Of a stretch of DNA of 64,000 bases, positions 26,523-36,754 are shown one piece after another; positions within the stretch are counted from its first letter, which is position 1, and each line of letters opens with the position of its first letter. A program made the translations under genes and the position numbers. Below the pieces are notes generated by a model that searched no databases, was not told the DNA's origin, and worked only from the letters and a program-made list of their open reading frames with translations. Source of the stretch: Nonomuraea jabiensis (GTDB taxonomy: Bacteria > Actinomycetota > Actinomycetes > Streptosporangiales > Streptosporangiaceae); contig NZ_JACHMB010000001.1 in the NCBI RefSeq assembly GCF_014204795.1, forward strand, positions 7,514,501-7,578,500, written 5' to 3'.

Positions 26523-26918
26523 TCAACGGTCGGCGAGACGGTAGACGAAGCGCAGGCCCGACCACGTGTCGTCGATCGCGGCCACCTTGTTGTCCACCAG
26601 GCCCATGGACAGGCCGTAGTCGCGGACGGGGTTCTCCGAGAGGTCGGTCGGCACCTTGCTCGCGCGTTTCGGCCAGCAGACCCACAGGCCGCCGCTCTTC
26701 GCCAGCAGGGCCAGGGCGGGTGGGAACGCCTCGTGAAGGGCGGCCGAGTCGGGGCAGAAGACCAGTATGACGTCGTACGGCCCGCCGGCCGCGGCCCGAT
26801 GCACCTCGGCGGCGGGCTCGCCCAGGTCGAGGCCGTCGGGGGCATCGACGGCGAGCACCTGGTGTCCGGGCTTGACGCCGAGCTTGCGTGGCAGTGGTGT
26901 GCCCGAGTATCCGGCCAT
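26523..26918 (-). CDS. DUF3052 family protein
   Basis: Encodes 131 residues starting MAGYSGTPLPRKLGVKPGH. The sequence (VLAVDAPDGLDLGEP, YDVILVFCPDSAAL, GGLWVCWPKRASKVPTDLSE) matches actinobacterial DUF3052 proteins, which have a methyltransferase-like fold without an evident SAM site. Its role is unknown. The frame extends 25 codons upstream, but ATG 26918 is the family start. It diverges from the esterase gene; a GTAAG...CTTAC dyad lies between them at 26953-26972. Confidence 0.85.
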   Translation of the reverse strand: MAGYSGTPLPRKLGVKPGHQVLAVDAPDGLDLGEPAAEVHRAAAGGPYDVILVFCPDSAALHEAFPPALALLAKSGGLWVCWPKRASKVPTDLSENPVRDYGLSMGLVDNKVAAIDDTWSGLRFVYRLADR

Positions 26919-27022
26919 GGAGGACAGCGTGTCACAGCACCGAAATATCCAGGTAAGAGATGAGATACTTACTGGCCGGTAGAAGGATCTCATCCGGGGA
27001 AGGAGATTCAGCGGAGGGCGAT

Positions 27023-27997
27023 ATGCAGATCGACCGGGACGTGGTCCCCGACTATCCCTTGAGCTGGCAAGCCCGCGCCCTGACCAGTCTGATGTGGGGC
27101 ACCCTGAAGCCGGCGTCCACCGTGCTGATGCGCCATCCGCTGGCCCTGGTGTGTGCGGCCCGGCTCGGCGAGCTCGGCCGCCTGGTCCGGGTGCCCCAGC
27201 CCGAACACGTCGTCATCGAGCCCGCCGAGTTCTCGGACTGCGGGGGCGAGTGGGTGCACGGCAGGCCGGGGCTCGACGAGAGCAAGGCGGTGCTCTACTT
27301 CCACGGCGGCGGCTACTTCTCGTGCTCCCCGCGTACCCACCGGTCCATCACCTGGCGGCTGTCGGTGGCGGCCCGGCGGCCCGTGCTGGCGCTCGACTAC
27401 CGGCAGGGGCCCGTGCACAAGCTGGCGGACTCGCTGACCGACGCGCTGGACGCGTACGAGTGCCTGCTGCGGCGCGGCCACGCGCCCGGGGACGTCATCC
27501 TGGCGGGGGACTCGGCGGGGGGCCACCTCACGCTGGCCACGCTGCTGGCGCTGCGGGACCGGGAGCTGCCGATGCCCGGCGCGGCGATCTGCCTGTCGCC
27601 GTGGGCCGACCTGACCGACATCCCGCGGCACGCGAACCGCTGGCAGGACCCCATGCTCCCGGCCGGGCGGGTGCGCTGGCTGGCCCGCCGGTGGACCTCG
27701 GGCCTCGACCCGAGCGACCCGCTGGTCTCCCCGGTGCTCGGGGACTTCACGGGGCTGCCGCCGCTCATGATCGTGACCGGCTCGACCGAGGTGCTGCGGG
27801 ACGAGGCCAGACGGGTGGCCGAGCGGGCGCGGCAGGCGAAGGTGCCGGTACGGTACGAAGAGTGGAACCGGATGCCGCACGTCTTCCCCATCCTGGCGGA
27901 CGTGCTGCCCGAGGCGCGGCTGGCCTTCCGGCACATGGCGTACTTCCTGCGGGCCGTGGCCGCCCGCCGGGCGTCCAGGGGCGACATCGCGGCGTGA
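27023..27997 (+). CDS. Alpha/beta hydrolase, hormone-sensitive-lipase (esterase) family
   Basis: Encodes 324 residues. The oxyanion motif HGGGYF, nucleophile elbow GDSAGG, catalytic Asp near IVTGSTEVLRDEA and His in RMPHVFP are all present. Enzymes of this group hydrolyse short- to medium-chain esters. I chose ATG 27023 (MQIDRDVVPDYPL), which has GGAGGG close upstream. No signal peptide, so cytoplasmic. It stands alone ahead of an iron-regulated gene. Confidence 0.92.
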   Translation: MQIDRDVVPDYPLSWQARALTSLMWGTLKPASTVLMRHPLALVCAARLGELGRLVRVPQPEHVVIEPAEFSDCGGEWVHGRPGLDESKAVLYFHGGGYFSCSPRTHRSITWRLSVAARRPVLALDYRQGPVHKLADSLTDALDAYECLLRRGHAPGDVILAGDSAGGHLTLATLLALRDRELPMPGAAICLSPWADLTDIPRHANRWQDPMLPAGRVRWLARRWTSGLDPSDPLVSPVLGDFTGLPPLMIVTGSTEVLRDEARRVAERARQAKVPVRYEEWNRMPHVFPILADVLPEARLAFRHMAYFLRAVAARRASRGDIAA

Positions 27998-28057
27998 ATT
28001 TTCGGCACTGCCCTTTTTGAGGTTCCCGGCGTACGCTGACAACTTGGAGAACGTGTA

Positions 28058-28077
28058 AGGTTAGGTATACCTAACCT
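28058..28077. promoter_or_regulatory. Iron box (IdeR/DtxR), perfect 20-base palindrome
   Basis: AGGTTAGGTATACCTAACCT reads the same on both strands. It contains the half-site TTAGG/CCTAA in overlapping registers and sits 19 bases before the siderophore-interacting protein start, where an iron-loaded repressor would block transcription. Confidence 0.9.
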
Positions 28078-28095
28078 GAAGTCAGGGGGCTGTGC

Positions 28096-28932
28096 ATGAC
28101 CGAGAAGCCCACGGATCACCATCGTGGCGTCGTCCTGCGGACCGAGTGGATCTCGCGGCACATGGTCCGCGTCGTGGTCGGGGGCGACGGGCTGGCCGAC
28201 TTCGCGACCACCGGCCTGACGGACCACTACGTCAAGCTGGTCTTCCCCTACGAAGGCGTCGAATACCCCACCCCGTTCAGCGTGAAGACCTGCCGCGAGA
28301 CGATGCCGCGCGAGCTCTGGCCGCGGCTGCGGACCTACACCGTACGCGCCTGGGACCCCGACAGCCGCGAACTGACCCTCGACTTCGTGGTGCACGGCGA
28401 CGAGGGCCTGGCCGGGCCGTGGGCCGCGCAGGCCGCTCCTGGGGACGTCGTGCTCATGCTCGGCCCCGGCGGCGGCTACGCGCCCGACCCCGAGGCCGAC
28501 TGGCACCTCCTGATCGGCGACGAGAGCGCGCTGCCGGCCATCGCGGCGGCGCTGGAGAGCCTGCCGGAGGGTGCGCCGGCCCACGTGCTGGTCGAGGTGG
28601 ACACCCCTGAGGACGAGCAGAAGCTCGACACGGCCGCCGACGCCCGGATCACGTGGCTCTACCGCAGCGGCCGTCCCGTGGGCGAGAAGCTCGTGGCGGC
28701 GGTGCGGGCGCTGGAGTTCCCCGAGGGGGACGTGCACGCGTTCGTGCACGGCGAGGCCGGCTTCGTGAAGGAGCTCCGCCGTCATCTGCGCGTCGAACGG
28801 CGCATCGGGCTGGACCGGCTGTCCATCTCCGGATACTGGCGCTCGGGGGCCGACGACGAGGCGTGGCGCGAGATGAAGCGCGAGTGGAACCGTCAGGCCG
28901 AGGCCGAGGAGGAGGCCGCGATCGCCTCCTAG
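28096..28932 (+). CDS. Siderophore-interacting protein (FAD-binding ferric-siderophore reductase)
   Basis: Encodes 278 residues. The FAD motif RTYTVR (79-84), the phosphate-binding region GPGGGYAPD and the NAD(P)H-domain start DWHLLIGDESALPAI match SIP/ViuB-like reductases, which release iron from imported ferric siderophores in the cytoplasm. Downstream, HGEAGFVKELRRHL and SGYWRSGADDEAW complete the family. The perfect iron box upstream shows IdeR control. No siderophore transporter or synthesis gene is beside it. Confidence 0.95.
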   Translation: MTEKPTDHHRGVVLRTEWISRHMVRVVVGGDGLADFATTGLTDHYVKLVFPYEGVEYPTPFSVKTCRETMPRELWPRLRTYTVRAWDPDSRELTLDFVVHGDEGLAGPWAAQAAPGDVVLMLGPGGGYAPDPEADWHLLIGDESALPAIAAALESLPEGAPAHVLVEVDTPEDEQKLDTAADARITWLYRSGRPVGEKLVAAVRALEFPEGDVHAFVHGEAGFVKELRRHLRVERRIGLDRLSISGYWRSGADDEAWREMKREWNRQAEAEEEAAIAS

Positions 28933-29111
28933 GCTCCTGGGGCACGCCAGGGTCGAAACACCACTTCAGACCACTCAACCCCAGCACTTACTGACCCCAG
29001 GGGAACGAAGACCTTACCTCCAATACCCCTTATGGCAGACATGCGGAAAGCCTCCGCGGATCCGGACACAGTGTGCTTTGCCGAGTCCCGGATCAGAGAG
29101 GCGAAACCCGT

Positions 29112-30644
29112 ATGGCGCGTGGTGCTGGCGACATGCCTCCTGGCGTGCGGCCGCTTACGGTGGGCGACCCGGTCATCATCGGCCGATACCTGCTCCTCGG
29201 CCGCCTCGGCACGGGCGGGATGGGAGTGGTGTATCTGGCCGAACACCCTCGGGGTGGCCTGGTGGCACTCAAGACGCCGCATGCGGTGCATCTCAACGAT
29301 GCCACGTTACGCGCGCGCTTCGCTGAGGAAGTGACTTTCTCGCGAAGATTGGTGCCGTTCTGCACGGCGGCGGTCCTGGAGGACGGCACCGACAAGGACC
29401 GCCCGTACCTGGTCACCGAGTACATCCCGGGCCCGGCGCTCTCCCAGGTCGTCGCGGCCAAGGGGGCGCTCGCGCCCGATCTCGCGTACGGCGTGGCGCT
29501 CGGCGTGGCCGCCGCCCTGGTGGCGGTGCACGAGGCGGGGCTGGTGCACCGGGACCTCAAGCCCGGCAACGTGCTGCTGTCCACGCGGGGGCCGCGCGTC
29601 ATCGACTTCGGCATCGCCCGCGACGTCGACACCCTGGCCGCGCACACGCAGGCCGGGCAGGTCATGGGGAGCCCCGGGTGGGTGGCTCCGGAGCGGCTGA
29701 CGGGTGGCGCGGCGCTGCCCGCGTCGGACGTGTTCGCGTGGGGGTGCGTGGTGGCGTTCGCGGCCACGGGGCACCACCCGTTCGGGGGCGGGGAGGCGGA
29801 TGTGCTGACCCGGCGCATCCTGTTCGACCCGCCGCGCGTGGCGGGCGTGCCCGCCCTGCTGCGGCCGGCCGTGGAGGCGGCGCTGGCCAAGGATCCCGCC
29901 GACCGGCCCCCGTCCGCCGACCTGCTCCGGGCGCTGCTGGCCGCCGGGGGCGTCGGCGAGCCGTGGGATCTGCGGCAGGCGGTGGCCGGGGTGCTGGAGG
30001 AGATCTGGACGCCCGTGCCCTATCCGCCCGGCGGCGGGCGGGTACGTCTCGCCTCCCCGACCGGCGAGTCCGGGACGCCGGGGGAGGGAGTGGAGCGTTC
30101 CCGTACGCGCAGGCGCAGGGCCAAGGCCGGTGCGCACCTGTCGCACGCCAGCTTCGCCGCCCTGGCCACGGTGTCCATCGCGGCCCTCACGGTGATCGCG
30201 GCGGGCGGCGACGGTACGAGCGTCGGAGGCGGCTCGCTGCTGCCGGGCGGCCCGTCGATCGTGCGCTCTTCCGGCAGCGCGGACTCGACCGCCCGCCCCC
30301 CGTCCACGCCCGCCGTCACCCTCCCGCCGACGAAGGCCGCCGCCCCGCCCACGCCGGCGAGCACGCCCACGACGTTCCTCCCGCACACCCGTACCAAGGC
30401 GCCGCTGACGGTGCGCACCCCCTCGCCGGGCCGGCAGGACACGTTCGGACCGTCCAGCAGCAGCGGACCGGGCGGCGGGGACCCCGCCGACTGCGCGAGC
30501 CCGGCGCGCGGGCGCGGCAACGCGGTCAGGAGGGACTGCCCGCGGCCCTCGCAGTCGATCAGCACGATCCCGCAGGACGGGCCCGGCGAATCGCCGGACC
30601 CGTCCGTGTCCGTCTCGGAGACGCCGACGGCTAGCGGATCTTAG
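29112..30644 (+). CDS. Membrane-anchored serine/threonine protein kinase
   Basis: Encodes 510 residues from ATG 29112. The kinase domain has the glycine loop LGTGGMGVVYLAE, Lys in VALKTP, catalytic loop HRDLKPGN (about 146) and IDFGIARD. A basic linker (RSRTRRRRAKA) precedes one membrane helix (about 350-368), and a Pro/Thr/Ser-rich extracellular tail of about 140 residues follows, lacking PASTA repeats. A later start at 29133 is possible. It converges on the sigma-linked propeller gene with a 14-base overlap. Confidence 0.92.
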   Translation: MARGAGDMPPGVRPLTVGDPVIIGRYLLLGRLGTGGMGVVYLAEHPRGGLVALKTPHAVHLNDATLRARFAEEVTFSRRLVPFCTAAVLEDGTDKDRPYLVTEYIPGPALSQVVAAKGALAPDLAYGVALGVAAALVAVHEAGLVHRDLKPGNVLLSTRGPRVIDFGIARDVDTLAAHTQAGQVMGSPGWVAPERLTGGAALPASDVFAWGCVVAFAATGHHPFGGGEADVLTRRILFDPPRVAGVPALLRPAVEAALAKDPADRPPSADLLRALLAAGGVGEPWDLRQAVAGVLEEIWTPVPYPPGGGRVRLASPTGESGTPGEGVERSRTRRRRAKAGAHLSHASFAALATVSIAALTVIAAGGDGTSVGGGSLLPGGPSIVRSSGSADSTARPPSTPAVTLPPTKAAAPPTPASTPTTFLPHTRTKAPLTVRTPSPGRQDTFGPSSSSGPGGGDPADCASPARGRGNAVRRDCPRPSQSISTIPQDGPGESPDPSVSVSETPTASGS

Positions 30645-31827
30645 ACAGGTCGATCAGGTAGAGGTCGTCCCCGAGCGTGTAGCTGTAGACCCTGCCGGTC
30701 GAATCCAGGGACGGCATCCGGATGGACATGCCATCCCCTGGGATGCCCAGATCGCCCGACTTGCCGGTGTCCAGGTCGTAGAGTCCCACGCCCGCGGGCT
30801 TCTCGTCGCCGTACGACGAGACGTAGAAGCGGTCCTGGGTCGGCAGGTCCGCACTGTGCACGGAGCCGGGCACGTTCTTCTGCGATGAGCCGTCCCGATT
30901 CCGGAAGAAGGTCGTGCCTTCCGCGGTCCTGCCCAGGCAGATGGTCACGCCGCAGTAGCGCAGCTCCTCGCCGGGGTTGGCGACGGCCGTCCGGGTCTCG
31001 CCGGTCTCCACGTTCTGGATCCGGGCGTACGCCGTGCCGCGCGGCTCGCCTCCCCTCCCCGGCGTGCCGATCCACGGCCAGGCCAGCAGATGCATCCCGG
31101 TGCCGCCCTGGACCGGCTCCACCGTGCCGCCCCCGAGGGGAACGGTGAAGACCCCGCCCGTGTACAGGGAGAAGACGATCTTGTCGCCGGCCACGGCGAG
31201 CCTGTCGATGCCGCTGCCGTCGTCGGTCGTGTCGAGGCGCTGGTCGGCGACGATCTTCGGGGTGCCGCCGTCCAGCGGCACCGTCCAGAGGTGCGCGACG
31301 GAGTCCATCGTCTCGGTCCACCAGACCACGCGGCCGGCGCCCACGGCGAAGCCGTTGCCGAAGCCCACCGTGTCATCGGGGGCCGGGACGTCGGCGATCT
31401 TGCGTTGCGCACCGGTGTCGAGGTCGTAGGCGTAGACGGCGGTCGTCTCCCCGTCCTTGCCGGCCTGAGCCGCCATGAGCAGCGTACGGTCGTCGATGAA
31501 CGTCCGCGGCAGCCACCGCGCCCCGTCGGGGGCCTTCGCCGAGACCTTCCGCACCGCCTCCGGCCAGGCCTTGTCCACCTTCTCGGCCGGTGCCTCGGTG
31601 TCTCGACCCGTGGCCGGGACGGCCGTGATGGTGTCGCCGCCGCGCAGCACGGCCGTGGCCCCGCCCGCGACCAGCACCACCGCCGCGGCGGCCAGCGCGA
31701 TCCGGGCGCGCCGCCTCCTGCGCCGGTGGATCCGTTCGAGCCGCTGGGGCAGCAGGGCAGGCAGCCTCGGCGCCTGCCCGGCGGCCTGGCCGAGCGTCCT
31801 GCGCAGGGTCTCCTCAACCTCGGTCAT
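30631..31827 (-). CDS. Membrane-anchored beta-propeller protein, partner of the SigE-type sigma factor
   Basis: Encodes 398 residues. A short N-terminus (MTEVEETLRRTLGQAAGQAP) and an Arg-rich stretch (HRRRRRRARI) lie before one membrane helix (about 42-60); the rest is an extracytoplasmic propeller with repeats such as DLDTGAQRKIADVP and VYSYTLGDDLYLID. The gene starts inside the stop of the sigma gene (ATGA). This position is that of an anti-sigma factor, yet no zinc-binding anti-sigma motif is seen, so it may be a sensor regulator of a different kind. Confidence 0.85.
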   Translation of the reverse strand: MTEVEETLRRTLGQAAGQAPRLPALLPQRLERIHRRRRRRARIALAAAAVVLVAGGATAVLRGGDTITAVPATGRDTEAPAEKVDKAWPEAVRKVSAKAPDGARWLPRTFIDDRTLLMAAQAGKDGETTAVYAYDLDTGAQRKIADVPAPDDTVGFGNGFAVGAGRVVWWTETMDSVAHLWTVPLDGGTPKIVADQRLDTTDDGSGIDRLAVAGDKIVFSLYTGGVFTVPLGGGTVEPVQGGTGMHLLAWPWIGTPGRGGEPRGTAYARIQNVETGETRTAVANPGEELRYCGVTICLGRTAEGTTFFRNRDGSSQKNVPGSVHSADLPTQDRFYVSSYGDEKPAGVGLYDLDTGKSGDLGIPGDGMSIRMPSLDSTGRVYSYTLGDDLYLIDLSKIR

Positions 31828-32324
31828 CGTACGTTCCCCCTGGTCATCGGCTCACTCGGGAGGCCCGCGCGCAGCTTGTCCAGCGCGCGGGCGGCCTGGC
31901 TGCGTACCGTGCCGCGGGAGATCCCGAGCACGGCGGCGATCTCGGCGTCGTCGAGCTGCTCGTAGTAACGCAGCACCAGCACCGCGCGCTGCTTGCGCGG
32001 CAGCCCGGCCAGCGCCTGCCACATCCGGCGCTCGTCGCCGCTGGGCAGCGGGTCGTGGTGCGCGCCTTCCGGCAGGTCCCAGGCGAGCAGCTCGCGCCTG
32101 CGCAGCCGCCAGGTGGCGATGTGCAGCCTGGCCATGGTGGTACGCGCGTAACTCTCCGGGTTCTCCTTCAACCGCAGCCGGGACCAGGCGCCGCGCAGCT
32201 TCAGCAGCGCCTCCTGGACCAGGTCGGCCGCGTCGTGCGGATTGCCGGCCAGCACATAGCCGTAGCGCAGCAGCGCGTCGCCGCGTTCGGCGACGAACTC
32301 CGCGAAACGGGGATCACCTTCCAA
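31824..32324 (-). CDS. SigE-family ECF RNA polymerase sigma factor
   Basis: Encodes 166 residues. Region 2 (FAEFVAERGDALLRYGYVLA, then DAADLVQEALLKLRGAW) and region 4 (LPRKQRAVLVLRYYEQLDDA, then GISRGTVRSQAARALDKL) match the actinobacterial SigE family (TIGR02983 type). The start is TTG 32324, the only in-frame start that preserves region 2. The stop overlaps the propeller gene start by four bases. It probably drives a small envelope-related regulon. Confidence 0.92.
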   Translation of the reverse strand: MEGDPRFAEFVAERGDALLRYGYVLAGNPHDAADLVQEALLKLRGAWSRLRLKENPESYARTTMARLHIATWRLRRRELLAWDLPEGAHHDPLPSGDERRMWQALAGLPRKQRAVLVLRYYEQLDDAEIAAVLGISRGTVRSQAARALDKLRAGLPSEPMTRGNVR

Positions 32325-32458
32325 CAGTCCTCGCCCTTCGTCGTTCCTTCACCCCCGAGAGGAGCCAGGGGCGAAAACTGTTGCATGCACGCCTGGGGCG
32401 AGGTGTACGGCGGGCTACGCTCGGAGGTGGATCAACTCTTCCGTGAAAGAAGATCATC

Positions 32459-32662
32459 ATGAGTACGAGAGCGTTCCCGCTCACGCTGCGCGTCACGGTG
32501 AGCGAAGCGACGCCGGAGGAGATCAGGGAGAAGGCCGTGGCCCGGGCGCACAGCTTCTTCGGTGCCGCCGCCGAGCTGGACGTCATCAGCGCCGAAGCCG
32601 AGCCTGACGCGGAGGTGGAGGGCCGCTACCGCGCCACCGTGCTCTTCCGGAAGGTCGCCTGA
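32459..32662 (+). CDS. Small protein, unknown function
   Basis: Encodes 67 residues (MSTRAFPLTLRVTVSEATPE and onward), acidic with a mixed strand-helix-strand pattern ending in RYRATVLFRKVA. No motif recognised. The codon bias looks coding. The SD (AAAGAAG) is weak. It stands alone between the sigma operon and the SCO6745-family gene, divergent from the sigma operon. Confidence 0.55.
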   Translation: MSTRAFPLTLRVTVSEATPEEIREKAVARAHSFFGAAAELDVISAEAEPDAEVEGRYRATVLFRKVA

Positions 32663-32732
32663 CGGGCCGGCGGCTCGGGGTCGCGCCGAAGGTCAGCGCC
32701 GCGCCGGCGAGCTGTCCAGGAGACGGGCGTGG

Positions 32733-33566
32733 CTAACGACCGGTGGCCCAGGGCATCAGCTCGGCGACCACGATCTTGCTCCACGGCCGGGCCAGAGCGC
32801 GCAGCTCCTCGCAGCCCGCGGCGCCGAGCGCGGTGTACGGTGCCAGCCCCATCCGGTCCGTCGCCGCCTCGATCTCCTCACGCCGTCTGCGCCCTTCCTC
32901 GGTGAAAGATCCCTCGAAGAGCCAGCCACGCTCCTCCAGCCGCCGCACGGCGGCAGCCCAGTCGGCCTCGGGCCAGCCTCGCGTGGTCCGGAGCACCTCG
33001 GGGGTGACGGCGCCGGTGGCCGCGTGGGTGACCAGGGCTTCGATGCCGCTCAGGCCGGCGGCCAGGAGGGCGGCGAGATGGCCGTCGCCGCGATACTCGC
33101 GCAGCAGGGTCTGGGCGTGCCAGAGCACCAGGTGGGGAGCCTCGGGCCAGGGCAGCGCCGTGTGCGCGGCGTACAGAGGCCGCCCGCTGAGCTCGCCCGC
33201 CACGCTCTCCGCCGCCCGGCGGGCCAGCGCCGCCGCCCGCGACATCTCCGGGGAGTCCACCGCGTCGCCCAGCACGCGCCGCAGCGTGGCGTCGGCCGAT
33301 TCGAGCCGGGCGGCCAGGATGTCGGCCGGCGAGGCGAGCTGCCAGGCGGCCGGGATCGCCTGCCGTACCAGATCGGGGTTGAAGTTGTAGAAGGTCGCGA
33401 TCACCGTTGCGGCGGGCACCGGACCGAGGGCGGCGGCTCGGGAGGCGAAGTATCCCATCCGGCCGCTCAACCCGAGCTTCTCGTAGGCGGCGCTCGCCTC
33501 GGGAGAAAAGTAGATCATCCCGTGCAACGGCTCCAGGGTGCGCCAGGTCCGGCGTTCCAGCGTCAT
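32733..33566 (-). CDS. SCO6745-family helix-turn-helix-like protein
   Basis: Encodes 277 residues. The N-terminus (RTWRTLEPLHGMIYFSPEA, YEKLGLSGRMGYFASRAAAL) is the hallmark of the SCO6745 family, and a C-terminal winged-helix-like section (DWAAAVRRLEERGWLFEG) resembles MarR-type wings. The family is widespread in actinobacteria with no proven role. Separate from aceA, which lies upstream in the same direction behind a terminator. Confidence 0.85.
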   Translation of the reverse strand: MTLERRTWRTLEPLHGMIYFSPEASAAYEKLGLSGRMGYFASRAAALGPVPAATVIATFYNFNPDLVRQAIPAAWQLASPADILAARLESADATLRRVLGDAVDSPEMSRAAALARRAAESVAGELSGRPLYAAHTALPWPEAPHLVLWHAQTLLREYRGDGHLAALLAAGLSGIEALVTHAATGAVTPEVLRTTRGWPEADWAAAVRRLEERGWLFEGSFTEEGRRRREEIEAATDRMGLAPYTALGAAGCEELRALARPWSKIVVAELMPWATGR

Positions 33567-33634
33567 GCCGCCGAAGATACCGACCAGTCAGTATGGGTGT
33601 CCACAGCTCTTGAATCCGCGGCGCGCATGAAAGT

Positions 33635-33670
33635 GGGCCGCGCCAGTGCTGGGGGAGACTGGCGCGGCCC
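33635..33670 (-). terminator. Terminator after aceA
   Basis: GGGCCGCGCCAGT (33635-33647) and ACTGGCGCGGCCC (33658-33670) form a perfect 13-bp stem with a 10-base loop. It lies 46 bases beyond the aceA stop; CTTTC follows on the minus strand. Confidence 0.85.
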
Positions 33671-33716
33671 GTTTCGCCGGGGAACCGCCGCATGCCCGGA
33701 GGGCGGTCCGGCGAGA

Positions 33717-35003
<1,287 letters not shown>

Positions 35004-35248
35004 TGTTCACTCCCTTGTCGTCCCCTGGGGCTCACAGCCGAGTGTGTGCCCTGGGAGGGGCCGCCCATAGTCACGAACAGAGAGAAGAACGGCGAAAGTT
35101 TCCAGGCCGTGCATTACTGGCGGGTATTCAACAGTGAAGAAATCGATAGTTTTCCTGTTGGCCTAGACCAATCCGAGCGACCCGGCAGCCCGGCCCGACC
35201 TGTTCAGGAGACTAGAAAATGGGCCGAATTTCTGTCTAAGATGCCGAC

Positions 35249-36721
35249 ATGGTGCCCTTGCTAGGCGAAGAACCGCTGTCTTTGACGCAGGAGCTTGACC
35301 TGATCGCGTTCGGCCAGCGCCTCCGGCACCTGCGCAAACAGCGCGGCCTCACCCTGTCCGACCTGGGCTCGCGCGTCGGCAGAGCGCCGAGCCAGCTGTC
35401 GCTGCTGGAGAACGGCAAGCGCGAGCCCAAGCTCTCGCTGCTCAAGGGGCTGGCCGCCGCGCTGGGCGTGCCCATCGAGGAGCTGCTGCGCCGCCAGCCG
35501 CCCAACCGCCGCGCCCAGCTCGAGATCGCGCTGGAGGAGGCGCAGCGCGACCCCATCTACGCCGGGCTCGGGCTGCCCCGCCTGAAGGTCTCCGCCCGCG
35601 TCCCGAACGACGTGCTCGAACACCTCCTCGGCCTGTACGGCGAGCTGCGCGCCCGGCAGGCCCGCGGCACCGCCACCCCGGAGGAGGCCAGGGCCGCCAA
35701 CGCCGAGCTGCGGCGCAGGCAGCGCGAGGTCGGCAACTACTTCGGGGAGATCGAGGAGGCCGCAGCCAAGGCGCTGGCCGCGGTCGGCTACCGTACGGGC
35801 GCGCTGTCGCAGAGCATGATCCAGAGCCTGGTCACGCACTTCGGCTACACCGTGCACACCGCGCAGGACCTGCCGCGATCCGTACGTTCCATCACTGACC
35901 TCCGCAACCGCCGCATCTACGTCAAGCACGAGCAGCTCGGCATGCACACTCCGCGCACGATCCTGCTCCAGACGCTCGGCCACCTCGCGCTCGGCCACGA
36001 CAAGCCCCGCGACTTCGCCGACTTCCTGCGCCAGCGCACCGAGGCGAACTACTTCGCCGCCGCCGTCCTCGTCCCCGAGAAGGCCGCCGCGCTCTACCTG
36101 CAGGAGGCCAAGGCCGACCGGGCGCTGTCGGTGGAGGACCTGCGGGACGTCTTCGCGGTGTCGTACGAGATGGCCGCCCACCGCTTCACCAACCTGGCCA
36201 CCCACCACCTGGGTCTCGTCTGCCACTTCGTGCGCAACGACGCCGGCGGCACCATCTACAAGGCGTACGAGAACGACGGCATCGTCTTCCCGGCCGACGA
36301 GCAGGGGGCCATCGAGGGGCAGCGGATGTGCCTGCAGTGGTCGGGGCGGCAGGTGTTCGCCTCGCCCGACCGGTTCTCGGTGTACTACCAGTACTCCGAC
36401 TCGCCCACCGGGACCTATTTCTGCGTGGCGCACGTGGATCCGTCGCGGGAGCGGGACTTCGCCATCACGCTGGGGGTGCCGTACAAGGAGTCGCGCTGGT
36501 TCAGGGGCCGGGAGACCACCAGCCGCACCAAGTCCAACTGCCCCAACGGCGACTGCTGCCGCCGCCCGCCCGCTGAGCTGTCCGAGCGCTGGGAGGGCTA
36601 CGCCTGGCCGTCCGCCCGCGCCAACTCCCACGTCCTGGCCGCGCTGCCACCGGGGTCGTTCCCCGGGGTGGACGAGGCGGACGTGTACACGTTCCTGGAG
36701 CGTCACGCCGCCACCGCATAA
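35249..36721 (+). CDS. ramB: RamB-type regulator (XRE HTH with ImmA/IrrE-like and DUF2083 domains)
   Basis: Encodes 490 residues. An XRE helix-turn-helix spans about 15-70 (FGQRLRHLRKQRGLTLSDLG). An ImmA/IrrE-like domain follows; its metal motif is degenerate (QTLGHLALGH, first His replaced), so it is unlikely to be a protease. A DUF2083 domain with Cys residues (SNCPNGDCCRRPP) ends the protein. This is the short-chain-fatty-acyl/RamB class that controls glyoxylate and methylcitrate genes. It diverges from aceA, as rv0465c lies near icl1 in M. tuberculosis. No SD precedes ATG 35249, so translation may be leaderless. Confidence 0.93.
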   Translation: MVPLLGEEPLSLTQELDLIAFGQRLRHLRKQRGLTLSDLGSRVGRAPSQLSLLENGKREPKLSLLKGLAAALGVPIEELLRRQPPNRRAQLEIALEEAQRDPIYAGLGLPRLKVSARVPNDVLEHLLGLYGELRARQARGTATPEEARAANAELRRRQREVGNYFGEIEEAAAKALAAVGYRTGALSQSMIQSLVTHFGYTVHTAQDLPRSVRSITDLRNRRIYVKHEQLGMHTPRTILLQTLGHLALGHDKPRDFADFLRQRTEANYFAAAVLVPEKAAALYLQEAKADRALSVEDLRDVFAVSYEMAAHRFTNLATHHLGLVCHFVRNDAGGTIYKAYENDGIVFPADEQGAIEGQRMCLQWSGRQVFASPDRFSVYYQYSDSPTGTYFCVAHVDPSRERDFAITLGVPYKESRWFRGRETTSRTKSNCPNGDCCRRPPAELSERWEGYAWPSARANSHVLAALPPGSFPGVDEADVYTFLERHAATA

Positions 36722-36754
36722 TCTGAAATGTGGGGATACGGGGGGAGGGGTCGC

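Noticed and set aside
32323..32347. ECF-type promoter GGAAC-N17-GTT before the SigE-type sigma gene
   Set aside because: The GTT would overlap the TTG start codon, so transcription would begin inside the gene; the match may be chance or the start may be misplaced.
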